Both the position numbers and the translations under genes were made by a program. A DNA stretch of 36,363 nt from an uncultured Clostridium sp. (GTDB taxonomy: Bacteria > Bacillota_I > Bacilli_A > RF39 > UBA660), in contig CAMIWC010000011.1 in NCBI GenBank assembly GCA_946402315.1, forward strand, positions 1 through 36,363. Direction: 5' to 3'. A model generated the notes under the pieces. That model was not told the DNA's origin. It made no database searches and was given only the letters and a program-made list of their open reading frames with translations. Positions 1 through 8,620 of the stretch are shown piece after piece; position 1 is the first letter of the stretch, and every line of letters starts with the position of its first letter.

Positions 1-1030
1 CTCCATCAAAGAAGAAAGTAACATGTGGATATTTTTCTGTTTCAGCTATTCTTAATTGAGATAATCCGTGTTCATGTAAGAAATCTACCATTATATTTTT
101 AAGATCAAGATCATTAAAGGCATGAGGAGATAGAACTGTTTCAGTAACTGGATACATTGTAAGAGTCTTAAGATTATTGTAATGTTTTACCTCTAAACTT
201 TTTTCATTAGCTTGTCCTTCATATTCACTAGGATTAGATAAAAGCGTAAACATTTCTCTTAAACGATCTTTTCTAAAGTTAAAAGCAATAACTCCATCAT
301 TATCATTTATAGGCATCTTTGTAATTATTCCAGGAATAACAAATTCATCAAATTTACCATTATTATAGTTCTCTTCTATTAATTCTTTATAAGAACTAAA
401 TTCCTTAGCTTTTCCATAACAAATTGCATCATATGCTAGTTTTAAACGATCAAAGTTATTATCACGGTCCATTGCATAATATCTTCCTGAGATAGTTGCA
501 ATTTTATAACCATATTCATCTAGTTTAGTTTGTAATTTATCTAAATAAGTTAAAGCACTCTTTTCATAAGTATCTCTTCCATCTAGACATACATCTATAT
601 AAACATTTTCTAATCCATTTTCATGACACATATCAAGTAGTGACAATAAATGATCTATATGAGAGTGTACTCCTCCATCAGATAATAGACCAAATATATG
701 AAGATTAGAATTATTATTTTTAACATGATTCATTACTTCTAAAATCTTTTCATTTTTAAAGAATGATCCATCTTTAATAGATCCTGAAATAGCTTCAAGT
801 GGTTGAAGAGCTACTCTACCAGCACCTAAATTCATATGTCCTACTTCACTAGTTCCCATTTGTCCTTCAGGAAGCCCTACCGCTGGTCCACTTGCTTGTA
901 AAATAGAATGTGGATATTTTTCCATTAACATATCTAATGTAGGTGTATTAGCATTTTTAAAAGCATTACCATCACTACTTTCTCTTACTCCACATCCATC
1001 TAAAATACATAATACTAAAGGTTTATTCAT
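1..1030 (-). CDS. gpmI: 2,3-bisphosphoglycerate-independent phosphoglycerate mutase, C-terminus outside window
   Basis: This enzyme interconverts 3- and 2-phosphoglycerate in lower glycolysis in the cytosol. The visible 343 codons begin with MNKPLVLCILDG and contain GTSEVGHMNLGAGR, the segment carrying the metal-binding catalytic serine of the alkaline-phosphatase-like domain. They also contain GLLSDGGVHSHIDHL and SGRYYAMDRDNN, which are family signatures. The family is about 510 residues long, so roughly the last third lies beyond base 1. The ATG at 1030 is preceded by AGGAGA at 1038-1043 with normal spacing. It follows the rhomboid gene by 17 bases and is probably the last visible cistron of the unit starting at the promoter near 2910. 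The usual W in LDGWG is C here. Identification is firm. Confidence 0.95.
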   Translation of the reverse strand, partial: MNKPLVLCILDGCGVRESSDGNAFKNANTPTLDMLMEKYPHSILQASGPAVGLPEGQMGTSEVGHMNLGAGRVALQPLEAISGSIKDGSFFKNEKILEVMNHVKNNNSNLHIFGLLSDGGVHSHIDHLLSLLDMCHENGLENVYIDVCLDGRDTYEKSALTYLDKLQTKLDEYGYKIATISGRYYAMDRDNNFDRLKLAYDAICYGKAKEFSSYKELIEENYNNGKFDEFVIPGIITKMPINDNDGVIAFNFRKDRLREMFTLLSNPSEYEGQANEKSLEVKHYNNLKTLTMYPVTETVLSPHAFNDLDLKNIMVDFLHEHGLSQLRIAETEKYPHVTFFFDG

Positions 1031-1047
1031 AACATCATCTCCTAACA

Positions 1048-1590
1048 TCAACTAAAATAAAACCCAAAAGCTACACCACATACAGCACCTAAAAGATGTC
1101 CCATATGTGAAACATTATCAAACTTTAAAAAAGCACCAATTATTTCATTTACTAAATAGAAAATAAATATAAGTATTAAAGTAATAGGTATCTTTCCTGC
1201 TTCAATATTTACAAAAGATGAAAGGGCAATCATCATATAGACTATTCCACTCGCACCTAATAAGATATTTCTACTAAATATATTATGAATTAATCCAATT
1301 ACTACTGCTGTTATTCCCATCATCATAATCAAATTCATACTTCCATACTTCTCTTCTATCATTGGTCCAATTAATAGTATTGTAAGAAAATTACTCATAA
1401 AATGAGTCCATCCTTGATGACCAAAGATATGTCCAATTAATCTTACATACATTAAAGGAGATAGAATAGATGCTCTATAAGTAGAGAATAATAACATATT
1501 TAGTATTCCTTTAGATAAAGTATTAATTATTAGTATTCCTAAACATATAAAAAAGAAAGTTAAAACAACAGGTGAATTATAATATACCAT
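1048..1590 (-). CDS. Rhomboid-family intramembrane serine protease
   Basis: This is a 180-aa multi-helix membrane protein of the rhomboid family, which cleaves transmembrane substrates within the bilayer. The catalytic serine lies in GASG (S114) and the histidine is in SHMGHLLG (H162 is the likely base). The GHxxxxN-type segment GHQGWTHFMSNF around 57-68 is the usual oxyanion and gating region. The start codon overlaps the stop of the upstream ATPase gene as TAATG, and GGAG sits seven bases before the ATG, so translation is probably coupled. The length fits minimal six-helix rhomboids with no extra soluble domain. The substrate is unknown. Its position between an ATPase and gpmI does not indicate a function. 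Confidence 0.88.
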   Translation of the reverse strand: MVYYNSPVVLTFFFICLGILIINTLSKGILNMLLFSTYRASILSPLMYVRLIGHIFGHQGWTHFMSNFLTILLIGPMIEEKYGSMNLIMMMGITAVVIGLIHNIFSRNILLGASGIVYMMIALSSFVNIEAGKIPITLILIFIFYLVNEIIGAFLKFDNVSHMGHLLGAVCGVAFGFYFS

Positions 1591-2873
1591 TATTTAACTC
1601 CTTCATTTAAGCAGAACAATGCATATATTGGAATATATTTGATACCTTTCTTTTTAGAGAAGTTTTCATCAGTAACTCTAATAGCTTCAGTTATTCCTGT
1701 CTTATTCATAAATAAAGTTAATGATTTAGATTTAGATAAATTCTTATTTACTAGTTCAATAGGAATAATTTTTCCATCTCTTGTTTGAATAACAAAGCTT
1801 ACTTCAGCTTTACCTTCAGATTGATAGTAATAAATATTATATCCCATATTAACTAGATTAATAGCAATACTATTTTCGTAAATAATATTACGGTAATTAA
1901 TATCTGATAAGAATCTTATTTGATTAAGATTTAATTTATTATATAGAAGACCAGTATCATTTAAATATAGTTTAAAACTCTCTGGATCTTTACAATTAGC
2001 TAGTGGTACTTTAGCATCACTTACTTTATAACATTTATAAGCAAATCCATTATTATGTAAGAAATTAATAGGTTTATCATAATCTTTAGATCTACTACCA
2101 TTTTTAATAATTCCATATTGGAACTTTCTATTACTCTTATTTAATTGATATGGAATACTATCATAAGCTTCATTTGTACGAATATTATCAATTATGTTAT
2201 CAAAGTAGATAAACTCTTTTTTATTAGCATTATTAATTTTATTAAATACTGTATTAAGTAATAATTTATTCTTATTGTTAAGACTCATTTCTACTGCTTC
2301 AGGAAATCCTCCAGTCATTAAATAATCATTATAATAATCAAGTGCAACACTATGAAAAGGCATAGGTGTATCATTCTTATAAGAAGTTTTAATAAAGTCT
2401 ATTAATTGACGATTATCAAGCGCTACTAAGTATTCTTCAAAATCAACTGCATGCATTACTTTAAATTGTAATTCTTCACATTTAAATTGATTTATATTTT
2501 CTCTTAAAGAACTAATTAAAATAGTATGATATTTTAACTCTTCATTTCCTTTCTTAAAGTTTTTCATAGCATTGATTATTTCTATATCTTTAACATTATC
2601 AATAATAATTAAAGTATCATTCTCAATAATTGTTTCATTAGCAATTAAAGATAAGTGTCTTATTATCTTTTCTGGATTTTTTTCAGTTTTAAATATATCT
2701 AATAACTCTTTATTGTTTTCAGAATCTAAATAAACTGTATTCTTATATTCCTTTTCTCCAAATTTTAAAGCAGCATATGTCTTACCTACTTGTTTATTTC
2801 CGTATAATACTAATACTTTCCTTTCAGGATCTCTTTTCCAACGATTTAAATATGTATAAATTTTTCGTTCCAT
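1590..2873 (-). CDS. AAA ATPase with DUF4143-like C-terminal domain
   Basis: This 427-aa P-loop ATPase has Walker A GNKQVGKT (25-32) and a Walker B-like TLIIIDN. The DYLMTGGFPEAV motif in the middle is typical of the AAA_14/DUF4143 family. The C-terminal part has the layout of the family's PD-(D/E)XK-like domain. However, the usual acidic-Asp-Phe and E-x-K positions read EVSFVI and PIELV here, so nuclease activity is doubtful. The start at 2873 (MERKIY) is chosen because GGAGGT lies 6-7 bases before it. An in-frame ATG at 2888 exists, but the Shine-Dalgarno would then fall inside the coding region. The family's role is poorly defined and often linked to mobile or defence-type loci. The gene has its own promoter near 2910. 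Confidence 0.8.
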   Translation of the reverse strand: MERKIYTYLNRWKRDPERKVLVLYGNKQVGKTYAALKFGEKEYKNTVYLDSENNKELLDIFKTEKNPEKIIRHLSLIANETIIENDTLIIIDNVKDIEIINAMKNFKKGNEELKYHTILISSLRENINQFKCEELQFKVMHAVDFEEYLVALDNRQLIDFIKTSYKNDTPMPFHSVALDYYNDYLMTGGFPEAVEMSLNNKNKLLLNTVFNKINNANKKEFIYFDNIIDNIRTNEAYDSIPYQLNKSNRKFQYGIIKNGSRSKDYDKPINFLHNNGFAYKCYKVSDAKVPLANCKDPESFKLYLNDTGLLYNKLNLNQIRFLSDINYRNIIYENSIAINLVNMGYNIYYYQSEGKAEVSFVIQTRDGKIIPIELVNKNLSKSKSLTLFMNKTGITEAIRVTDENFSKKKGIKYIPIYALFCLNEGVK

Positions 2874-2909
2874 AAAATGACCTCCCACACTAATTATTCT
2901 AACTTTATT

Positions 2910-2918
2910 ATATTATCA
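2910..2918 (-). promoter_or_regulatory. Extended -10 promoter for ATPase-rhomboid-gpmI
   Basis: TGATAATAT on the minus strand, 37 bases upstream of the ATPase start codon. It matches TGnTAnnnT, the pattern seen before most transcription units in this window. No good -35 hexamer is visible. Confidence 0.5.
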
Positions 2919-2931
2919 AACTACAAATTAG

Positions 2932-3399
2932 TCAATTTAAATGTAAATTTATATACTCTGATACCATTAAAATATACTGAGTATTAGTTGGAATATCCCT
3001 AATACTATAACCAAAAATATTGTGAATAAGATTTATATCCCCAATATCAAAACTAATACTTATAGATTTTCTAATTGCATGTTCAATTGAATTAATTGAT
3101 ACATTATACTTCTTAGATATCTCTCTATAAATATCATTAGTATTATAAATATTATTTCTTAAAGTAATCTTAATAGCTTCGATTAAATAATTATACCCTT
3201 TTAAATTAGAAGCAACACCTAAATTATGTATAACATTTCTTATAAAACTATCATCAAAAAAAGAGCTAATTTCTACTTTTCTACCATATTTAGAAACCAA
3301 CTCTTCAACACTTGATCTGAGCACTAATAATTCAATACTAAAATTATCTTCTTTTGAAGACAAAGAGAGTTTTATATACTCATCTTCATCACCAATCAT
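2932..3399 (-). CDS. Spo0A C-terminal DNA-binding domain protein without receiver
   Basis: This 155-aa protein has residues about 55-155 that read like the Spo0A effector domain: LGVASNLKGYNYLIEAI, then SKKYNVSINSIEHAIRKSI in place of the recognition-helix segment AKKYNTTPSRVERAIRHAI. These are followed by IFGYSI and PTNTQYILMVSEYI, matching Spo0A's LFGYT and PTNSEFIA. The N-terminal 50 residues show no phosphoacceptor receiver domain, so the usual phosphorelay input is absent. The start ATG follows the tpiA stop by three bases and has no clear Shine-Dalgarno, so it probably depends on coupling to tpiA. It is likely a DNA-binding regulator at the end of the glycolytic operon. Targets are unknown. 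The family call is confident; the function is inferred. Confidence 0.78.
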   Translation of the reverse strand: MIGDEDEYIKLSLSSKEDNFSIELLVLRSSVEELVSKYGRKVEISSFFDDSFIRNVIHNLGVASNLKGYNYLIEAIKITLRNNIYNTNDIYREISKKYNVSINSIEHAIRKSISISFDIGDINLIHNIFGYSIRDIPTNTQYILMVSEYINLHLN

Positions 3400-3402
3400 A
3401 TA

Positions 3403-4113
3403 TTATGCACACTTTTCAATTATATATTTAAGTTCATCTATTTTAGCAGATGATCCTCCTATTAAGTAACCATCTACTTCTTCTATTTCATTTAACTCAT
3501 CTATATTTTTAGGACTAACACTACCTCCATATAGAACTACACAATCAAAATAATATTTTTCAGATATATATTTTTTTATTGCAACAATTGTATCTCTTAT
3601 TTCATCATTTGTAGGAGTTTTTCCTGTTCCAATAGCCCATACTGGTTCATAGGCAACAATTAACTTAGATGGATTAGTTACATGTGCTAGTACAAAATCT
3701 AATTGATTAGAAACTATATCTAAAGTAATACCTTGTTCATATTGCTCTAGATTTTCTCCAATGCAGAATACAGGAGTAATATCATTTTCTAATAATTTAT
3801 TAATCTTTTTAGTTAATAATTCTGAATCTTCAGAATGATATTTTCTTCTTTCAGAATGTCCTACTATAGTATAAGATGCACCTACTGATTTAATTTGAGA
3901 AGCAGATACTTCACCAGTATAAGCACCATTATCATTAATAGATACATCTTGAGCTCCAAATTTAACTACTCCATTATAAAGTCCTAAATATAGATAACTA
4001 GGAAACATAGTAACATGATTTTTCTTATCAATACTATTTAATCCTTCTATAAAAGATAAAACATTATCTCCATTCATATACATTTTTTGATTACCAAATA
4101 CAAGTTTAGTCAT
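3403..4113 (-). CDS. tpiA: Triosephosphate isomerase
   Basis: This enzyme interconverts dihydroxyacetone phosphate and glyceraldehyde 3-phosphate. At 236 aa it has the expected TIM-barrel residues: N8 and K10 in FGNQKMYM (the usual GNWKMN has Trp where Gln is here), H86 in VGHSERR, E156 in AYEPVWAIGTGKTPT with the flexible loop 6, and the phosphate-binding LYGGSV near the end. The start at 4113 is chosen because AAGGAGAA lies just upstream and MTKLVFGNQK matches the family N-terminus. A longer frame is open upstream but lies inside the glycosyltransferase gene. The first eight bases overlap the end of that gene, suggesting coupled translation. It belongs to the pgk-led operon. Confidence 0.96.
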   Translation of the reverse strand: MTKLVFGNQKMYMNGDNVLSFIEGLNSIDKKNHVTMFPSYLYLGLYNGVVKFGAQDVSINDNGAYTGEVSASQIKSVGASYTIVGHSERRKYHSEDSELLTKKINKLLENDITPVFCIGENLEQYEQGITLDIVSNQLDFVLAHVTNPSKLIVAYEPVWAIGTGKTPTNDEIRDTIVAIKKYISEKYYFDCVVLYGGSVSPKNIDELNEIEEVDGYLIGGSSAKIDELKYIIEKCA

Positions 4114-5335
4114 TAGAGTCTTCTCCTTTATATTTAATCTTATTAATAATCTTTTTAAGAGCACTAGGATCTCTCTTAGTCATTTCATATACTTCTAATA
4201 CTCTTTCTGCATAATATTTAGAACTATGTACTTCTGAATGTAATCTAGCATGATAAGATAAGTTAGCTAGTTTTTCATGATCATTATATAAATCAAGAAT
4301 AGCTTTAATATAACCATCTTTATCTTTAAAAATCTTACCATCTAAATCATCAGTAATAACATTTCTAAAACATTCATCATCAATACATACAGGAGCTAAA
4401 GAAGCAGCCATTGCTTCAATTACTGTAAGTCCTTGAGTTTCAGAAAGAGATGCGGTAGTAAAGACATCCGCTATATGATAATAACTTGGCATATCATCAT
4501 ATGGTACTTTACCAGTCATAATAATATTGTTTTCCATATGATTCTTTTCTATAAACTCTTTATATTTAGGGGCATCAGGTCCATCTCCTACAATAACTAG
4601 TTTAATATTTTTATGTTTCTTTACTAAATCTAATTGAGCATCTAAAAGGAACTCAATATTTTTTTCTTGAGCTAATCTTCCTACAAATATAATAATGAAG
4701 TCTGTCTTTTTAAAACCTAGATCTTTATTAATCTTCTTTGTAGTTTCTTCGTTCATATTCTCTAGATAAAATCTATCTAATTCTATTCCAGTTGGAATAA
4801 TATGAATTGCTTTATTGTATTCATACTTTTCTTTGAACAAATCATATGTCTTTTTAGTAGGAACAATTAAAGCATTAGCTGTTGTATCACAGTAAAACAT
4901 AGTAAGATACTCTACTATCTTTTTACTAGATTTATTAAAATATCCCTTTGTTATATAGTGAATATAATCTTCATACATAGTGTGATAAGTATGTACTAAT
5001 GGAATATTAAATTGTTTAGAAAATACTCTAGCAAAAGTACCGATACCAAACTCTGTATGAGAGTGTATTACATCTAATTTCCACTTACGAATAATATTAA
5101 CAGCTCTAACAGGATAAATACCAGTTAAACGATAATCATATAATCCTATTGGTATTCCCGGAATTCTAAGAACTGTTCCATCTTCTTCTAAATGATACTT
5201 TAAATCTTTATTATTAACAGTTACTACATATACTTTATGTCCTTGTTTTTCTAAAGCTTTTTTAAGCATTAAAACACTTGTAGAAACTCCATTAATAAAA
5301 GGAGGATAAGTATCTGTAAATAAACCTATTCTCAT
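4106..5335 (-). CDS. Glycosyltransferase family 4, probable diacylglycerol glucosyltransferase
   Basis: This 409-aa GT-B enzyme has the N-terminal acceptor-domain motif MRIGLFTDTYPPFINGVSTS, FVGRLAQEKN at the start of the nucleotide-sugar domain, and the EX7E motif in SLSETQGLTVIEAMAA (E299 and E307). Its N-terminus and length resemble the 1,2-diacylglycerol 3-glucosyltransferases that make monoglucosyl-diacylglycerol in Acholeplasma and related Firmicutes. It would act at the cytoplasmic membrane face. The ATG overlaps the stop of the upstream membrane-protein gene as ATGA, with AAAGGAGTG as Shine-Dalgarno inside that gene. The pairing with a polytopic LPG-synthase-like protein supports a role in glycolipid synthesis. 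The exact acceptor is inferred, and other GT4 substrates remain possible. Confidence 0.85.
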   Translation of the reverse strand: MRIGLFTDTYPPFINGVSTSVLMLKKALEKQGHKVYVVTVNNKDLKYHLEEDGTVLRIPGIPIGLYDYRLTGIYPVRAVNIIRKWKLDVIHSHTEFGIGTFARVFSKQFNIPLVHTYHTMYEDYIHYITKGYFNKSSKKIVEYLTMFYCDTTANALIVPTKKTYDLFKEKYEYNKAIHIIPTGIELDRFYLENMNEETTKKINKDLGFKKTDFIIIFVGRLAQEKNIEFLLDAQLDLVKKHKNIKLVIVGDGPDAPKYKEFIEKNHMENNIIMTGKVPYDDMPSYYHIADVFTTASLSETQGLTVIEAMAASLAPVCIDDECFRNVITDDLDGKIFKDKDGYIKAILDLYNDHEKLANLSYHARLHSEVHSSKYYAERVLEVYEMTKRDPSALKKIINKIKYKGEDSND

Positions 5336-6330
5336 TTATCTTTCACTCCTTTAAATGTTGTAAATAGTATTCCTCCTAGAATCATAGCAAAATAATAAGT
5401 TACGCATCTCCATAAGATAACTGTAGCTGATAAAACTGCTCCAGTAACATATCCTCCAAAGAATTGTAGGAAACTATATTCAATTCCACCACTACCTCCA
5501 GGAATAGGAACAAATGAACCAATAATACTAACATAAGAACAACATACATATACTACTATTGGATCCATTTTTACTCCTAAAGCAAAGAATACAAATAATG
5601 GCGTAATATAGTAACATAATAGTCCTACTATATTATACAAATATCCTTTTAAAATAATAGATTTATGTTGTCTAAGTATAATTGCACTTTCATGGAACTC
5701 TCCTAATTTAGTACGTAATTTTTCGATAGATTTTTCTTTATTCTTAAACATCTTAAATTTAGAAAAGAACCATATTAATGTATTAAGTACAAAAGTATTA
5801 AACTTAGTAGAAAAACTGACTATTAAAAGACCTAGTCCTACTAAAGCATTGATGGTAAATCCTATAATAGTTAAGTTTCTAAGTAATACATTATTTACAA
5901 TATAATTAAATTTTAAATTAAGTAGTACCGCAACTATTCCATGAGTAATCAATGCCATTTGATAAAGCAAAAAGTTTTGAACAATGATATTTGTACTATG
6001 AGCTATCTTTAATCCACTTTTCTTAAGCATATATACTTGCATAGGTTGTCCACCTGATGCGAAAGGAGTTACTCCATGAAAGAATTGCGTAATAATTGTT
6101 TGTTTTAAAATAGATCTACGCTTTATCTTTTTATAGTTATTAACTATACCGTGAAGAGCTAAAGCTTTACAAAACCAATATAGAAAAGCAAATCCCATTC
6201 CCACTAATAGGAAAACAGGATTAGCACTTCTTAAACTATCTAATATATTTGGAATATCATCTTTAATAACAAAATATAAGACAGTTAAGGTTATTGCTAG
6301 TAATAATAAAACTTTTCTAAGTCTTTTCAT
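5332..6330 (-). CDS. LPG-synthase-type transmembrane protein (YbhN/UPF0104 family)
   Basis: This 332-aa polytopic membrane protein has about eight hydrophobic segments. Family signatures are SGGQPMQVYMLKKSG (about 92-106) and PIPGGSGGIEYSFLQFF (about 275-291), as in the membrane part of lysylphosphatidylglycerol synthase/flippase MprF and the stand-alone YbhN proteins. The soluble aminoacyl-transferase domain of MprF is absent, so it cannot itself add lysine. A lipid flippase or lipid-binding role together with the neighbouring glycosyltransferase is plausible but inferred. The ATG is one base after the pgk stop codon. Only a weak Shine-Dalgarno (AGAAG) precedes it, so it is probably translated by coupling to pgk. 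Confidence 0.82.
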   Translation of the reverse strand: MKRLRKVLLLLAITLTVLYFVIKDDIPNILDSLRSANPVFLLVGMGFAFLYWFCKALALHGIVNNYKKIKRRSILKQTIITQFFHGVTPFASGGQPMQVYMLKKSGLKIAHSTNIIVQNFLLYQMALITHGIVAVLLNLKFNYIVNNVLLRNLTIIGFTINALVGLGLLIVSFSTKFNTFVLNTLIWFFSKFKMFKNKEKSIEKLRTKLGEFHESAIILRQHKSIILKGYLYNIVGLLCYYITPLFVFFALGVKMDPIVVYVCCSYVSIIGSFVPIPGGSGGIEYSFLQFFGGYVTGAVLSATVILWRCVTYYFAMILGGILFTTFKGVKDK

Positions 6331-6331
6331 A

Positions 6332-7516
6332 CTAGGCTTCTGGTATACAACTTACTCCAGGAAGTTCTTTTCCTTCCATATATTCTAGAGTTGCTCCTCC
6401 ACCAGTTGATGCATGAGTAACTTTATCTTTATATCCTAAATTAGCAGCTGCAGCAACAATATCTCCTCCACCTAAGATAGTAGTTGCATGACTTTCTACT
6501 AATGCTTTTAATACATCTTCAGTACCTTTAGTACATTTAGAGAATTCATATACTCCTAAAGGTCCATTCCAGAATATGGTTTTAGAAGTACTAATAATAT
6601 ATTTGAAATTTTTAACTGTTTCTGGTCCGATATCAAGTCCCATTTCATCTTCTTGTAATTCATTCATATTAACTATTCTATTAGGACTATCATTATTAAA
6701 TTCTTTGAATGCATTAACATCTCCAGGAAGAATTATTTTATTACCAAATTCATTTAACATTCTCTTAGCAAATTCTAAGTTTTCTTCATCAAGTACTGAT
6801 TTACCTATATTAGATCCTTTTGCTTTTAAGAAAGTAAATGCCATTCCTCCACCTATTAATAAATAGTCACATTTTTTAATAAGGTTTTCAATTACACCAA
6901 TCTTATCTTCTACTTTACTTCCTCCTAAAATAAGAGTAAATGGTCTTTCTGGATCATTAAGTTTTTCAAGTTCTGTTAATTCTTTTTCTACAAGGAATCC
7001 TACTCCTACTTCAGATAAGTTAGATGCTATACCTACATTTGAAGCATGTGCACGATGTACTGTACCAAAGGCATCATTTATAAATACATCTCCTAGACTA
7101 GCCCAATATTTAGCAAGTTCAGGATCATTTCCACTTTCTTTCTTACCATCTAAATCTTCATATCTAGTATTTTGTACTAAGATAACATCTTTAGGATTCA
7201 TAATTCTTACAGCATCCTCTAATTCTTCTCCACGAGTTACTGGTATAAATTTAACTTCTTTTCCTAGTAATTCACTTAAACGAACAGCAACTGGTTTTAA
7301 ATCATTTTTAGCAAGATCAGCTTCTTCTTTAACTCTTCCTAAATGAGAGAAGAGAATTACTTTAGCATTATTTTCTAAAGCATATTCAATAGTAGGTAAA
7401 CTCATTACTATTCTATTATCATCTACTATTTTTCCTTCTTTAATTGGAACGTTAAAATCACATCTAATTAATACTCTTTTATTATTTAAATCAAAGTCTC
7501 TTATACTTTTTTTCAT
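6332..7516 (-). CDS. pgk: Phosphoglycerate kinase
   Basis: This enzyme transfers the acyl phosphate of 1,3-bisphosphoglycerate to ADP, the first ATP-forming step of glycolysis. At 394 aa it is full length. It has the N-terminal substrate-binding segment VLIRCDFNVP, the FSHLGRV basic-patch region, LGGSKVEDKIGVI at the domain junction, and the nucleotide-binding tail STGGGATLEYMEGKELPG. Shine-Dalgarno AAGGTGA precedes the ATG. It leads an operon of pgk, LPG-type membrane protein, GT4, tpiA and the Spo0A-like regulator. Its promoter (near 7543) lies between it and the gap terminator, so it can be expressed independently of gap. Confidence 0.98.
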   Translation of the reverse strand: MKKSIRDFDLNNKRVLIRCDFNVPIKEGKIVDDNRIVMSLPTIEYALENNAKVILFSHLGRVKEEADLAKNDLKPVAVRLSELLGKEVKFIPVTRGEELEDAVRIMNPKDVILVQNTRYEDLDGKKESGNDPELAKYWASLGDVFINDAFGTVHRAHASNVGIASNLSEVGVGFLVEKELTELEKLNDPERPFTLILGGSKVEDKIGVIENLIKKCDYLLIGGGMAFTFLKAKGSNIGKSVLDEENLEFAKRMLNEFGNKIILPGDVNAFKEFNNDSPNRIVNMNELQEDEMGLDIGPETVKNFKYIISTSKTIFWNGPLGVYEFSKCTKGTEDVLKALVESHATTILGGGDIVAAAANLGYKDKVTHASTGGGATLEYMEGKELPGVSCIPEA

Positions 7517-7542
7517 AAAATCACCTTATTCCTTCATTATTA

Positions 7543-7551
7543 ATTTTACCA
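7543..7551 (-). promoter_or_regulatory. Extended -10 promoter for the pgk operon
   Basis: TGGTAAAAT on the minus strand, 27 bases upstream of the pgk start codon and downstream of the gap terminator. The -35 region is poor (TATTAT-like), so recognition probably depends on the TG extension. Confidence 0.55.
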
Positions 7552-7576
7552 TATTTAGGATTAAAATAATATACAT

Positions 7577-7600
7577 AAAAAAAGAACACCTAAGTGTTCT
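7577..7600 (-). terminator. Rho-independent terminator after gap
   Basis: On the minus strand AGAACAC-TTAG-GTGTTCT forms a 7-bp stem with a 4-base loop followed by a run of six or seven T. It lies 5 bases past the gap stop codon. Confidence 0.85.
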
Positions 7601-7605
7601 AATTT

Positions 7606-8610
7606 TTATTTTTCAGCTAATACTTTAGCAGTTCTAACCATTTGTGCAGAGTATCCCATTTCATTATCATACCATGCTACAACTTTAACTAATTGTTTTC
7701 CATCTACTTCAACAATTGATGTAGAAAGTCCATCTACTAAAGCACCACAAGTTTCACCAATAATATCACTAGATACTACTGGATCATCTGTATAATTTAA
7801 TGTTTCATTAGTATTATTTTTAAGTACTGCATTAATTTCTTCTACAGTAGTATTCTTCTTAAGTTCTAGTACTAAGTCTACAACTGATCCTGTAGTAGTT
7901 GGTACACGCATAGCAATACCATCTAATTTTCCTTTTAAATCAGGAATAACAGCACCAATAGCAGATGCAGCTCCAGTTGAAGTTGGAACAATATTTGCAG
8001 CAGCAGCTCTACCACGACGAGTCATAATTCCTTTTTTATGAGGAACATCTAATGTAGCTTGGTCATTAGTATAAGCATGAACTGTTGTCATATATCCTTT
8101 TTCAATACCAAAGTTATCATTTAATACCGCTAGTACTGGTGCTAAACAGTTAGTAGTACAACTAGCTGCAGAAATAACTTCTTCAGATCCATCTAATGTA
8201 TCATGGTTAACATTATAAACAATAGTCTTTAAATCACCTTTAGCAGGAGCACTAATAATAACTTTTTTAGCTCCAGCATTAATATGTGCCATTGCTTTAT
8301 CTTTATCAGTAAAATGTCCAGTACATTCAAATACTACATCTACTCCTAATTCTTTCCAAGGTAAGTTTGTAGGATCTGTTTCAGCATATACTTTAATTCT
8401 TTGATTTCCTATAATTATTTCATCTTCATCATGACTAATTTCAGTAGTACGATATCTTCTATGACTTGTATCATATTTAAGTAAATATGCTAATTGTTCT
8501 GCATCAGTTAAATCGTTGATTGCAACTACTTCTAATTCAGGATCATCCTCCATAATTCTAAATACTAAACGTCCAATACGTCCAAAACCATTAATGGCTA
8601 CTTTTTTCAT
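7606..8610 (-). CDS. gap: Glyceraldehyde-3-phosphate dehydrogenase, type I
   Basis: This NAD-dependent glycolytic enzyme oxidises and phosphorylates glyceraldehyde 3-phosphate. At 334 aa it is full length, with Rossmann motif [12 protein letters not shown] at the N-terminus and the catalytic cysteine in [12 protein letters not shown] near residue 150. The active-site histidine is in [10 protein letters not shown], and [14 protein letters not shown] is near the end. A strong Shine-Dalgarno (AGGAGG) precedes the ATG. It lies 10 bases downstream of the nucleoside kinase-like gene, so the two are probably co-transcribed from the promoter near 10306. A clear terminator follows. It is separated from pgk by both a terminator and a promoter. 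Confidence 0.98.
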   Translation of the reverse strand: MKKVAINGFGRIGRLVFRIMEDDPELEVVAINDLTDAEQLAYLLKYDTSHRRYRTTEISHDEDEIIIGNQRIKVYAETDPTNLPWKELGVDVVFECTGHFTDKDKAMAHINAGAKKVIISAPAKGDLKTIVYNVNHDTLDGSEEVISAASCTTNCLAPVLAVLNDNFGIEKGYMTTVHAYTNDQATLDVPHKKGIMTRRGRAAAANIVPTSTGAASAIGAVIPDLKGKLDGIAMRVPTTTGSVVDLVLELKKNTTVEEINAVLKNNTNETLNYTDDPVVSSDIIGETCGALVDGLSTSIVEVDGKQLVKVVAWYDNEMGYSAQMVRTAKVLAEK

Positions 8611-8620
8611 TTTAATCCTC

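Noticed and set aside
6576-6866. Open frame on the plus strand opposite pgk
   Set aside because: It is antisense to a conserved gene and has no start signals or recognisable product.
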